DNA of 64,000 nucleotides from Oxalobacteraceae bacterium OTU3CINTB1 (GTDB taxonomy: Bacteria; Pseudomonadota; Gammaproteobacteria; Burkholderiales; Burkholderiaceae_D), in NCBI GenBank assembly GCA_024123955.1, contig CP099652.1, positions 4,898,001-4,962,000 of the forward strand, read 5' to 3'. The notes under the pieces were generated by a model that was not told the origin of the DNA, ran no database searches, and saw only the letters and a list, made by a program, of their open reading frames with translations. Below, one piece after another: positions 49,669 to 58,231 of this stretch (positions are counted from its first letter, which is position 1; every line of letters begins with the position of its first letter). The position numbers were made by a program, and so were the translations under genes.

Positions 49669-49697
49669 TGTGCCGGCCGGATTGGGCCGGCAGGGTA

Positions 49698-50243
49698 TCA
49701 GGAATTGCTTGCCGTTTCCTTGTTGTACGCAGCGACGCCGTTCAGGATTTCCTGTTTGGCATCTTCCGGACCGTACCAGCCGTCGATCTTGACCCATTTG
49801 CCTTTTTCCAGGTCTTTGTAATGCTCGAAGAAGTGCTGGATCTGGCGCAGGCGCAGTTCGTTCAGGTCTTCCGGCTTCTGCCAGTGGCTGTAGATCGACA
49901 GTACCTTGTCGACCGGCACGGCCAGCACTTTGGCGTCTTCACCGGATTCGTCGGTCATTTTGAGCACGCCGATCGGACGGCAGCGCACCACCACGCCCGG
50001 GATCAGCGGGAACGGGGTGATCACCAGCACGTCGACCGGATCGCCGTCGTCCGACAGGGTGTTCGGCACGTAGCCGTAGTTGCATGGGTAGTGCATCGCG
50101 GTGCCCATGAAGCGATCGACGAAGATCGCGCCCGATTCCTTGTCGACTTCGTACTTGATCGGATCGGCGTTCATCGGAATTTCGATGATCACATTGAAGT
50201 CGTTGGGCAAATCGCGGCCGGAAGGCACTTTATTCAAGCTCAT
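49698..50243 (-). CDS. ppa: soluble inorganic pyrophosphatase
   Basis: A 181-residue family I pyrophosphatase, cleaving pyrophosphate to two phosphates and so driving biosynthesis. The signature [10 protein letters not shown] (about 66-75) carries three metal-binding Asp; [18 protein letters not shown] and [12 protein letters not shown] are further conserved parts. Length equals the hexameric bacterial enzyme. GAGGAAA precedes ATG. Single gene, ended by the bidirectional terminator. Confidence 0.96.
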   Translation of the reverse strand: MSLNKVPSGRDLPNDFNVIIEIPMNADPIKYEVDKESGAIFVDRFMGTAMHYPCNYGYVPNTLSDDGDPVDVLVITPFPLIPGVVVRCRPIGVLKMTDESGEDAKVLAVPVDKVLSIYSHWQKPEDLNELRLRQIQHFFEHYKDLEKGKWVKIDGWYGPEDAKQEILNGVAAYNKETASNS

Positions 50244-50462
50244 GGGTTTCCTCGTTGTTGTGCTGACAAATGTTTACTGCGTAATTATAACGAAGTCCAG
50301 GACGCTTGTGCATTGCAGCACTACCGTGCGGAAATTTTAATGCATCAGATCGGACTTGACGAAATACTTGCGCGCATAGGTCGCACTTGCCTACAAGCTC
50401 GCCTGCGCCCCCGGCAAGGAGATTCTGATAGCGTGGATATTTACCGCAACCGTGGAGGGATC

Positions 50463-50804
50463 ATGAATCACCAGATCGTACGCATGCTGCCCAGTTTTGA
50501 AGCCGCCGAAGCGGCCCGCAATGGCTTGCTTGCCGAAGGCTTTGAAGGCGACGGCATCCATGTCAACGTCACCACCGACGAGGCCGGTCCCGCCGAGAGC
50601 AATTTTTACGTGGGCGACTCCCCCGCCGTCAAAGGCGGCTCCGATTACCAGGACGTCTACAAGCCCGCCGCCCGGGGCGATTTGTGCATGATCACGGTGA
50701 CCGCCGCCGACGCCGCCCAGCTCGAACGGGCGACGGCCATTTTGGAATCGAACGGCGGGATAGACGTCGACCCCGCCCACGGCGCGGCCAGAAGCAGCTT
50801 TTAA
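50463..50804 (+). CDS. general-stress-like small protein
   Basis: A 113-residue cytoplasmic protein with a start of MNHQIVRMLPSFEAAEAARNG type, reminiscent of the YflT/general stress protein fold, followed by a middle loop rich in Gly, Asp and Tyr (ESNFYVGDSPAVKGG) and a beta-alpha ending (CMITVTAADAAQLERATAIL). GGAGGG precedes ATG 50463. No enzymatic motif is seen. The family resemblance is loose. It converges with hemY, with a 38-bp-stem inverted repeat between. Confidence 0.7.
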   Translation: MNHQIVRMLPSFEAAEAARNGLLAEGFEGDGIHVNVTTDEAGPAESNFYVGDSPAVKGGSDYQDVYKPAARGDLCMITVTAADAAQLERATAILESNGGIDVDPAHGAARSSF

Positions 50805-50815
50805 TGCCTCACCCG

Positions 50816-50900
50816 GGGGTCAAGTCTGTCATTCGGACACGAGCTGGACCGTATAACGCTGCTACGGTCCAGCTCGTGTCTGAATGACAGACTTGACCCC
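50816..50900. repeat. long inverted repeat, 38-bp stem
   Basis: Arms 50816-50853 and 50863-50900 pair over all 38 positions with one G-T wobble (50835/50881), loop of nine bases. The outer part reads ggggtcaagtctgtcatt. A following gtagtttttt on the plus strand could make it a terminator for the small stress gene. The size and perfect arms suggest a mobile hairpin element (REP or MITE type) rather than an ordinary terminator. It lies between two convergent genes. Confidence 0.85.
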
Positions 50901-50908
50901 GTAGTTTT

Positions 50909-52105
50909 TTAGAGGATGGTCGCCAGCGCGCACTGGCGGTAATGGTTGGCGGCCTCTTCGTGCTGCTGCAGCGCTTCGTGCATTTGCGCCAGCTTCAGGT
51001 GCGATTCGCGCACCATGCGCGGATCGGACGCGTCCGACAGCGCCTGCTCCAGATAGCGCTGCGCCTTGCCCCACAGCTTCTGCTTCAGGCACAGCGAACC
51101 GAGCGTGAGCGCCAGTTCGGCGTCCGTCGGCCGGGCGTGCAGCCATTTTTCGCACGCCTCGATCTGCGCCAGCAAGGCCGCCGAGCCGGCCGGCGCCGCC
51201 GCTTCGCGGTAGGCGCGGATCACACGGTCGTCCCAGTCGGCGGCCAGCGATTCCTCGGCCACCCTGCGCGCTTCGTCGTGCAGGCCGCGCGCGTTCAGCG
51301 CCGTCGCCGCCAGGCAGGCGACGTAAGGCTTGACGCGGTCGCTGTTCGGCACCGTCGACCAGACCCGCTGCAGCGACTCGGCGTCGTTGGTCTGGTCCGA
51401 CAGCAGGTCGGCGTAGGCCAGTTCGCGCAAGCGCGCCGACAACGCCGGATGCAGCGCGCGGTGCTTGTCGAGCGAGCGCACCAGGCGCAGCACTTCGGGC
51501 CAGTTCTTGGCCTGCTGCTGGGCCTTCAACGACCATTGCAACGCGTGAATGTGACGGGTGCCGCTGGCGTTGAGCTCGCGCACGGCGTCGAGCGCCGCTT
51601 CCGGCTGATGGTCGTCGACCAGCAATTCGGTCATCGTCATCAGGCGCGCGGTTTTCATGACATTGTCGTCGTTGAGCCTGGCCAGCCACTGGTCGCGGCG
51701 GGCGCCCTGGCGCATGCGGTGTGCGGCGCGGGCGCCGATCAGCGCGGCGACGCCGGCGTTCTCGGGCAGTTCCGAGGCGCGAATGGCAGCCTTTTCGGCG
51801 TGGCCGAAGCGGCCTTCGAACAAGGCCTTGAGCGCCTCGCGCAAGCCCTTGTTGCCGTCGCGCTCGCGCTTTTGCTGGCGGTAGAGCGCCACCTTGGCCG
51901 GCATTTTAAGGGTGGCGCGCAAGGCGCGGATCACCGCGTAAAGGAACACGAACAGTGCCGCCGCGATCACGCAGAAGAAGTTGAGCGACATGTCGATCCG
52001 GTGCGGCGGGTAGAACAGCACCACGTTGCCAGGATTGAAACGCGCCGTCACGGCGATGCCGATGGCCGCGGCCATCAATGCGACCAACCAGAGGAATAAT
52101 CGCAT
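50909..52105 (-). CDS. hemY: HemY, heme-biosynthesis-associated TPR membrane protein
   Basis: A 398-residue protein with two membrane helices at the N-terminus (about 1-60, NPGNVVLFYPPHRIDMSLNFF between them) and TPR-like helices after it (for example ALTLGSLCLKQKLWGKAQRYLEQAL). This is the HemY N-terminal family, not protoporphyrinogen oxidase. Its work in heme synthesis is not settled; it may bring heme enzymes together at the membrane. ATG 52105 is two bases after the hemX stop, so they are coupled. It is the last gene of hemCDXY. Confidence 0.92.
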   Translation of the reverse strand: MRLFLWLVALMAAAIGIAVTARFNPGNVVLFYPPHRIDMSLNFFCVIAAALFVFLYAVIRALRATLKMPAKVALYRQQKRERDGNKGLREALKALFEGRFGHAEKAAIRASELPENAGVAALIGARAAHRMRQGARRDQWLARLNDDNVMKTARLMTMTELLVDDHQPEAALDAVRELNASGTRHIHALQWSLKAQQQAKNWPEVLRLVRSLDKHRALHPALSARLRELAYADLLSDQTNDAESLQRVWSTVPNSDRVKPYVACLAATALNARGLHDEARRVAEESLAADWDDRVIRAYREAAAPAGSAALLAQIEACEKWLHARPTDAELALTLGSLCLKQKLWGKAQRYLEQALSDASDPRMVRESHLKLAQMHEALQQHEEAANHYRQCALATIL

Positions 52106-52107
52106 GG

Positions 52108-53271
52108 CTATTGCTTCGCTTTGTAGTTACGCACGGCGTTCAGGCTGTCCGACAGGGTCGGCATCTCGATCGCCAAATTGCTGGTCTGCACCTGGCGCAG
52201 CAGCGACTGCACCGTTTGAGTGTTTTTGGCGCGGGTGTCGAAGTACTTGACCAAGGCTTCCTGGGCGGCGATCAGGTCGGCGCGGAAGGCTGTTTCATTG
52301 CGCGACAGCAGCGCCATGCGGGCGTTCAATAGCCGCAACTTCAGGTTCTCGCGCAGGAAGTAGGCCTGAGTCGGCGACAGCATCAGCGCGTCCGGCGTTT
52401 CCACGCTACGCACGCGGATCAGCTGACGCACATCGGTCCACATTTCCGTGCTCCAGCCGGTCCAGGTGTTTTGCAGCGCCAGCAGCCATGGATTCGGCTC
52501 GCTCGGCTCGACCACCGCGACCGGCTTGCCGTTCTTGTCCAACACCGGCTTGACCCTGGCCTTGACCTTTTTCTCCGGCGCCGCCGGCAGGGTCGGTTGT
52601 TCGTCCGACAGCATCGGCAAGTTGTCGATCTGCGCGATGACGTTGTCCAGGCGCAGCGCCACGCCGACCGAATCGACGCTCGGCAACGCCTTGAGCTTCT
52701 CGGTGTCCTTGGCGATGGCGCGGCGGATGGTGATGAATTGCGGCTTGTCCGAGCGCGACAGGCTGCGGTCGGCGTTTTGCAGCGCGATCAGCGCGCCAGG
52801 CACGTTGCCGGCCAGTTGCAGCTGCTGGCTGGCGGTCGACAACACTTGTTCGATCTCGGTCAGCGCCCACTCGTCGCGGTTCTTCGACAGATCCTGGTAC
52901 AGCTGCTCGAGCGCCAATTGCTGGCTCTGCGCTTCCAGTTGTTTGCTTTCCAACAAGCCAACCTTGATCTGCAACTCGCGGCTGGTTTCCTGCACGGTGC
53001 GCGCCAGGGTGCCCGTTTCGGCGTTGATGGAGTCGCCCTTTTGCAGGCGCAGCGCCATTTCCTGACGCAGCTTGCCCATCTTGTTATGGGTCGACCACGT
53101 CTGGGCGGCCAGCAACACGGCCAGCACCACCACCCCGCCCAGCAGGATGCGCGGCTGCTGCAGCGTATCGAGCAACCGGGGTTCGGGCGGCGATTTCAGC
53201 GGCGCGGACGGGGACTCGGCGGCGGAACCGTGCGAGACGACAGGGTCGGGTAATGTAGGCAAATCGTTCAT
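52108..53271 (-). CDS. hemX: HemX, membrane-anchored heme-operon protein
   Basis: A 387-residue protein with an N-terminal cytosolic Pro/Ser stretch, one membrane helix (RILLGGVVVLAVLLAAQTW, about 41-59) and a long coiled-coil periplasmic domain (MALRLQKGDSINAETGTLA...). It belongs to the HemX group, annotated as uroporphyrinogen-III methyltransferase-like by homology, but without methyltransferase motifs. Start 53271 overlaps the hemD stop by four bases (ATGA). Function within heme synthesis is unknown. Confidence 0.92.
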   Translation of the reverse strand: MNDLPTLPDPVVSHGSAAESPSAPLKSPPEPRLLDTLQQPRILLGGVVVLAVLLAAQTWSTHNKMGKLRQEMALRLQKGDSINAETGTLARTVQETSRELQIKVGLLESKQLEAQSQQLALEQLYQDLSKNRDEWALTEIEQVLSTASQQLQLAGNVPGALIALQNADRSLSRSDKPQFITIRRAIAKDTEKLKALPSVDSVGVALRLDNVIAQIDNLPMLSDEQPTLPAAPEKKVKARVKPVLDKNGKPVAVVEPSEPNPWLLALQNTWTGWSTEMWTDVRQLIRVRSVETPDALMLSPTQAYFLRENLKLRLLNARMALLSRNETAFRADLIAAQEALVKYFDTRAKNTQTVQSLLRQVQTSNLAIEMPTLSDSLNAVRNYKAKQ

Positions 53272-54068
53272 AGGCGTGATTGTAACGCGGCCAGCAGGCG
53301 TTCGTCGCCTGATCCGGTGAGCGTCAGACGGGAAAAGCCCAAATTGCTTGCAGTTTCGGCAATTCGGGCGTGCGGTACGATCAAATGCTGTTGTTGCATC
53401 GATACAACACAGGACGGCTTGCCGCCGGGACTTTTTATATCGAGCTCGGCCAGTAGGCCGCACAGGCCGCGCAGGGCCTCGGAACTGGTGATGATCCAGT
53501 CGTTTTGTTGCGCCAGCAACCGGCGCAAGGTGCTTTCCAGCGCCGCCGTCAATTGCGGCACGGTACGACGGTAGGCCGCGACCACCTCGACCTGGGCGCC
53601 GGCCGCGCGCAAGCCGTCGGCCATCAGCTCGCGCCCGCTCTCGCCGCGCACGATCAGCACCGGCTGGTCCTTGAGCGCGGCCAGGTCCAGCGTTTGCAGC
53701 AAATGTTCGGAATCGCTGTGGCCGTTGTCGGCCGGGCTGACGATATTAAATTTGTCCGGTGTGACACCATGGGCGGCCAGCGCCAGCCGGCTGCCCTCGC
53801 CCACCACGGCCGCCGTCACGCCGGCCGGCCACTGTTGAATATGGGCGAAGGCGGCGTCGATGGCGTTGGGCGACACGAAAGCGACCATCGCGTACGCCGG
53901 CACGGGCGCGCACAGCCGCGCCAGCGCGGCGCGTAATGCCGATTGATCCGGCAGCGGCGCGATCTCCAGCAGCGGCAGCACTTCCACCTCGCGGCCCAGC
54001 GCGGCCACGCGGGCCGCCAGCGGCCGCGCTTGCGCCAGGGGACGGGTGATGACGACGATACCGGTCAT
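53268..54068 (-). CDS. hemD: uroporphyrinogen-III synthase
   Basis: A 266-residue HemD, which closes hydroxymethylbilane to uroporphyrinogen III while inverting ring D. The sequence of this enzyme is weakly conserved; visible are the N-terminal VVITRPLAQARPLAARVAALG, VGEGSRLALAAHGV and IITSSEALRGL. Its place between hemC and hemX is the stronger evidence. ATG 54068 lies 21 bases after the hemC stop; the end overlaps hemX. Confidence 0.93.
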   Translation of the reverse strand: MTGIVVITRPLAQARPLAARVAALGREVEVLPLLEIAPLPDQSALRAALARLCAPVPAYAMVAFVSPNAIDAAFAHIQQWPAGVTAAVVGEGSRLALAAHGVTPDKFNIVSPADNGHSDSEHLLQTLDLAALKDQPVLIVRGESGRELMADGLRAAGAQVEVVAAYRRTVPQLTAALESTLRRLLAQQNDWIITSSEALRGLCGLLAELDIKSPGGKPSCVVSMQQQHLIVPHARIAETASNLGFSRLTLTGSGDERLLAALQSRL

Positions 54069-54089
54069 CCCAGTGTCATCCGAGGATCA

Positions 54090-55121
54090 TCAAACCGGCT
54101 GGGCGCCGGTCGAGCCGTCGGCGTTCAGCTCGCGCGAGCGCGCCTCCTCCTCGGCCTGTGCGGCGTCGCTCAGGCAGACGGCCAGGATGCCGACCGCGTC
54201 CTGCGCGCGCAGCAGCTCGGACACTTGCAGGCCCAGCGCCTCGGGATCGGCGGCCGGACCGTGCACTTCCGCGCTGGCCACCCGGCTGCCGTCCGGCGTG
54301 CCGACCATCGCGCGCAGATGCATCTGGCCGTCCTCGACGGTGGCGTAGGCCGCCAGCGGAATCTGGCAGCTGCCGCCGAACACCTTCGACACCTTGCGCT
54401 CGGCCGTGACGGCCTGCGCGGTGGCCAGGTCGTTGAGCGGCGCCAGCAAGGCTTTCAGGTCCAGGCCATCGTCGCGTTCGGCGATTTCGATCGCCATCGC
54501 GCCCTGCCCGGCCGCCGGCAGGCTGTCCTCCGGCGCCAGCACGGCGCGGATGCGCTGCGACAGGCCCAGGCGTTTGAGGCCGGCGGCGGCCAGGATGATG
54601 GCGCTGTAGTCGCCGCGATCGAGCTTGGCCAGGCGGGTGTCGAGGTTGCCGCGCAGCGGCTTGATCACCAGGTGCGGATAGCGCGCGGCGATCAGCGACT
54701 GGCGGCGGAGGCTGCTGGTGCCGACGATGGCGCCCGGCGGCAGCTCGGCCAGGGTGGCGTAGTCGTTGCAGACGAAGGCGTCGCGCGGGTCTTCGCGCAG
54801 CATCACGGCGGCCAGCGCGAAGCCCTCCGGCAGCTCCATCGGCACGTCCTTGAGCGAATGGACGGCCAAGTCGGCGCGGCCCTCGGCCATCGCTACTTCC
54901 AGTTCCTTGACGAACAGGCCCTTGCCGCCCACCTTCGACAGGGTGCGATCCAGAATTTGATCACCTCTTGTCGTCATTCCGACAATTTTGACATCGCACT
55001 GCGGATATAATAATGTCAAGCGTTCACGAACATGCTCCGCCTGCCACATGGCCAGGCGGCTCTCCCGCGACGCGATCACCAATCTGGACGGGGGAGTTTG
55101 GACCACTTCGGATGTTTTCAA
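54090..55121 (-). CDS. hemC: hydroxymethylbilane synthase (porphobilinogen deaminase)
   Basis: A 343-residue HemC, condensing four porphobilinogen molecules. The dipyrromethane cofactor is bound to Cys252 ([13 protein letters not shown]); the [19 protein letters not shown] start, [14 protein letters not shown] and GTSSLRRQ are all present. The tail after residue 310 is a little longer than in E. coli. First gene of hemCDXY, divergent from ppc; the 148-base space between the two starts holds both promoters, which were not resolved. Confidence 0.96.
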   Translation of the reverse strand: MKTSEVVQTPPSRLVIASRESRLAMWQAEHVRERLTLLYPQCDVKIVGMTTRGDQILDRTLSKVGGKGLFVKELEVAMAEGRADLAVHSLKDVPMELPEGFALAAVMLREDPRDAFVCNDYATLAELPPGAIVGTSSLRRQSLIAARYPHLVIKPLRGNLDTRLAKLDRGDYSAIILAAAGLKRLGLSQRIRAVLAPEDSLPAAGQGAMAIEIAERDDGLDLKALLAPLNDLATAQAVTAERKVSKVFGGSCQIPLAAYATVEDGQMHLRAMVGTPDGSRVASAEVHGPAADPEALGLQVSELLRAQDAVGILAVCLSDAAQAEEEARSRELNADGSTGAQPV

Positions 55122-55269
55122 AACCAGTTCTTTCGCTGTAGCTGACGCTCACCGGCGCTGGCCAGTAAATCGCGCATGTTTAAGATCACAAATTTTATCA
55201 TGCTCACCTTCATGCAGAACCGGGCTACCAGCCTTTGCACCGACATTTCACATCTTTGCGGCTTATCAC

Positions 55270-58140
55270 ATGGCAAAACAATCTAGTGCAATCGACGACA
55301 ACATCGCTGAACAACCCGGCGCGGCCACCGAAGTAGACAAGGACGCGCCCCTTAAAGAAGATATCCGCCTGCTCGGCCGCCTGCTCGGCGACGTGCTGCG
55401 CGACCAGGAAGGCGAGGAAGTGTTCGCCGTGGTCGAAACCATCCGTCAAACGGCCGTGCGCTTCCGCCGCGAGGCCGACGCCGGCGCCGCCAAGGAACTG
55501 GACGGCATGCTGAAGATCCTCACGCGCGAACAAACCATCTCGGTGGTACGGGCATTCTCGTACTTCTCGCACCTGGCCAACATCGCCGAGGACCAGCACC
55601 ACATCCGCCGCCGCCGCGCCCACCTGCTGGCCGGCTCGAACGCCCAGAAAGGCAGCATCAACTTCGCGCTGTGCAAGCTCAAGGAAGCCGGCGTCAGCGA
55701 GCAAACCGTCGGCGAATTCTTCGACCAGGCCCTGATCGCCCCGGTGCTGACGGCCCACCCGACCGAAGTGCAGCGCAAATCCATCCTCGACGCCGAGCAC
55801 GACATCGCCCGCCTGCTGGCCGAGCGCGACCTGCCGCTGACGCCGAAGGAAAAAGCCGCCAACATGCACCTCCTGCGCGCGCGCATCGCCACCTTGTGGC
55901 AGACCCGCATGCTGCGCTACACCAAGCTGACCGTGGCCGACGAGATCGAAAACGCGCTGTCGTACTACCGCACCACCTTCCTGCGCGAACTGCCGGGGTT
56001 GTACGACGACATCGAGAGCGACATCGCCCAACACTACGGTAGCGCGCCGGCCGACGACCAGGAACCGCAAGTCAAGCCGATCAACGCGCCGTACGTGCAG
56101 ATGGGCAGCTGGATCGGCGGCGACCGCGACGGCAATCCCAACGTCAATGGCGGCACCATGCAGCACGCACTGGTGCGCCAGGCCACCACCATCCTCGACT
56201 TCTATCTGGAAGAGGCGCACACCCTGGGCGCGGAGCTGTCGATCTCCACCCTGATGATCGGCTGCACCCCCGCCCTGCAGGCGCTGGCCGACCAGTCGCC
56301 GGACACCTCCGACCACCGTGCCGACGAACCATACCGCCGTGCCCTGATCGGCATCTACGCCCGCCTGGCCAGCACCGCCCGCGCCCTGGGCGCGACCAAT
56401 ATCCTGCGCAAGGAAGTCGGCCACGCCGAGCCGTACGCCAGCGCCGCCGCGTTCTCGGCCGACCTGCAAACGCTGGTCGAGTCGCTCACCGCCAACCACG
56501 GCGAAGTGCTGGTGCGTCCGCGCCTGTCGACGTTGAAGCGCGCGGCCGACATCTTCGGCTTCCACCTGGCGTCGCTGGACATGCGCCAATCGTCCGACAT
56601 CCACGAGCGCGTGCTGGCCGAGCTGTTCGCCAAGGCCGGCGGCGAGCCCGCCTACGCCTCGCTCGACGAGGACGCGAAGGTGGCGCTGCTGCTGAGCGAG
56701 CTGTCGCAACCGCGCCTGCTGTATTCGCCGTACATCGACTACTCCGACGAGACCGATTCGGAGCTGGGCGTGCTGCGCGCGGCGCGCCAGATCCGCGACC
56801 GCTACGGCGCGCGCGCGATCCGCAACTACATCATCTCGCACACGGAAACCGTGTCCGACCTGCTGGAAGTGATGCTGCTGCAAAAGGAAATGGGCTTGCT
56901 GCGCATCGCCGCGGGCGAGGCGGAAGCGGAACTCGACCTGATGGTCATCCCGCTGTTCGAAACCATCCCCGACCTGCAACGCGCCGCCGGCATCATGGAA
57001 GCGGTGATGGCGCTGCCGCTGGTCAAGGGCCTGATCGCCAAGCAGGGCCAGATCCAGGAAGTCATGCTCGGTTATTCGGACTCCAACAAGGACGGCGGTT
57101 TCCTGACCTCGACCTGGGAACTGTACAAGGCCGAAACCCACCTGGTGACGGTGTTCGAAAAAGCCGGCGTCAAGCTGCGCCTGTTCCACGGCCGGGGCGG
57201 CACGGTCGGCCGTGGCGGCGGTCCGAGCTACGAGGCCATCCTGGCGCAGCCGCACGGCACCGTCAACGGCCAGATCCGCCTGACCGAACAGGGCGAGATC
57301 ATCGCCTCCAAGTTCTCCAACAAGGACATCGGCCGCCGCAACCTCGAGCTGCTGGTCGCCGCGACCCTGGAAGCGAGCCTGATGCCGCAGTCGGAAGACA
57401 GCGCCCACCTGGCCCAGCTGCGCGAGTTCGAAACGGTGATGGCGGAGATCTCCGACCGCGCCTACAAGGCCTACCGCAACCTGGTCTATGAAACCCCGGG
57501 TTTCACCGACTACTTCTTCAGCGCCACGCCGATCGCCGAGATCGCCGAACTGAACCTCGGTTCGCGCCCGGCCTCGCGCAAGTCGACCAAGCGCATCGAA
57601 GACCTGCGGGCGATCCCGTGGGGCTTCTCGTGGGGCCAGTGCCGCCTGCTGCTGCCGGGCTGGTACGGCTTCGGCAGCGCCATCGGCGCCTGGATCGCCG
57701 ACGGCGACAAACCAGTGCGGCTGGCGCAGCTGCGCAATATGTCGCAGCAATGGCCGTTCTTCGCCACCTTGCTGTCGAACATGGACATGGTGCTGGCCAA
57801 GACCGACCTGGCGATCGCCTCGCGCTACGCCGAGCTGGTGGCGGACAAGGAACTGCGCGAGCGCATCTTCAAGCGCATCACCGAAGAGCACGCCAACACC
57901 TTGGCGATCCTGCAGGACATCACCGGCGCGTCCGAGCGCCTGACGGGCAACCCGCTGCTGGCGCGCTCGATCCAGAACCGCATCGCCTACCTCGATCCGC
58001 TGAACCACTTGCAGGTCGAGCTGATCAAGCGCCACCGCGCGCTGACGGTCGATCCGGCCAAGGCGACGGACGAGCGGGTCCACCGCGGCATCCACCTGTC
58101 GATCAACGGCGTCGCGGCCGGCTTGCGCAACACCGGCTAA
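55270..58140 (+). CDS. ppc: phosphoenolpyruvate carboxylase
   Basis: A 956-residue enzyme that makes oxaloacetate from PEP and bicarbonate, replenishing the citric acid cycle. Catalytic His163 sits in LTAHPTEVQRKS; GYSDSNKDGG and FHGRGGTVGRGGGPS are the other signatures, and the C-terminus ends in the invariant NTG. Start 55270 (MAKQSSAID) is used because the family core begins soon after, although the frame is open 94 codons upstream. No strong ribosome site is seen. Divergent from hemC. Confidence 0.96.
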   Translation: MAKQSSAIDDNIAEQPGAATEVDKDAPLKEDIRLLGRLLGDVLRDQEGEEVFAVVETIRQTAVRFRREADAGAAKELDGMLKILTREQTISVVRAFSYFSHLANIAEDQHHIRRRRAHLLAGSNAQKGSINFALCKLKEAGVSEQTVGEFFDQALIAPVLTAHPTEVQRKSILDAEHDIARLLAERDLPLTPKEKAANMHLLRARIATLWQTRMLRYTKLTVADEIENALSYYRTTFLRELPGLYDDIESDIAQHYGSAPADDQEPQVKPINAPYVQMGSWIGGDRDGNPNVNGGTMQHALVRQATTILDFYLEEAHTLGAELSISTLMIGCTPALQALADQSPDTSDHRADEPYRRALIGIYARLASTARALGATNILRKEVGHAEPYASAAAFSADLQTLVESLTANHGEVLVRPRLSTLKRAADIFGFHLASLDMRQSSDIHERVLAELFAKAGGEPAYASLDEDAKVALLLSELSQPRLLYSPYIDYSDETDSELGVLRAARQIRDRYGARAIRNYIISHTETVSDLLEVMLLQKEMGLLRIAAGEAEAELDLMVIPLFETIPDLQRAAGIMEAVMALPLVKGLIAKQGQIQEVMLGYSDSNKDGGFLTSTWELYKAETHLVTVFEKAGVKLRLFHGRGGTVGRGGGPSYEAILAQPHGTVNGQIRLTEQGEIIASKFSNKDIGRRNLELLVAATLEASLMPQSEDSAHLAQLREFETVMAEISDRAYKAYRNLVYETPGFTDYFFSATPIAEIAELNLGSRPASRKSTKRIEDLRAIPWGFSWGQCRLLLPGWYGFGSAIGAWIADGDKPVRLAQLRNMSQQWPFFATLLSNMDMVLAKTDLAIASRYAELVADKELRERIFKRITEEHANTLAILQDITGASERLTGNPLLARSIQNRIAYLDPLNHLQVELIKRHRALTVDPAKATDERVHRGIHLSINGVAAGLRNTG

Positions 58141-58168
58141 GCGGCCGGACAAGCTATTGAAAGACCAG

Positions 58169-58195
58169 CGCCCCGACTGATCACCGGGGCGTTTT
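58169..58195 (+). terminator. Rho-independent terminator after ppc
   Basis: Stem cgccccg / cggggcg (58169-58175 and 58185-58191), nine-base loop, then ttttctt. Lies 28 bases after the ppc stop and before the sensor kinase start. Confidence 0.88.
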
Positions 58196-58231
58196 CTTGC
58201 CTTCTTCATTCTGATTTGCTTGAAATCCGTT

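Noticed and set aside
49371..50462. Long plus-strand frame leading into the small stress-like gene
   Set aside because: It overlaps the Crp-type gene and ppa in other frames; only the last 113 codons, with their own ribosome site, look real.
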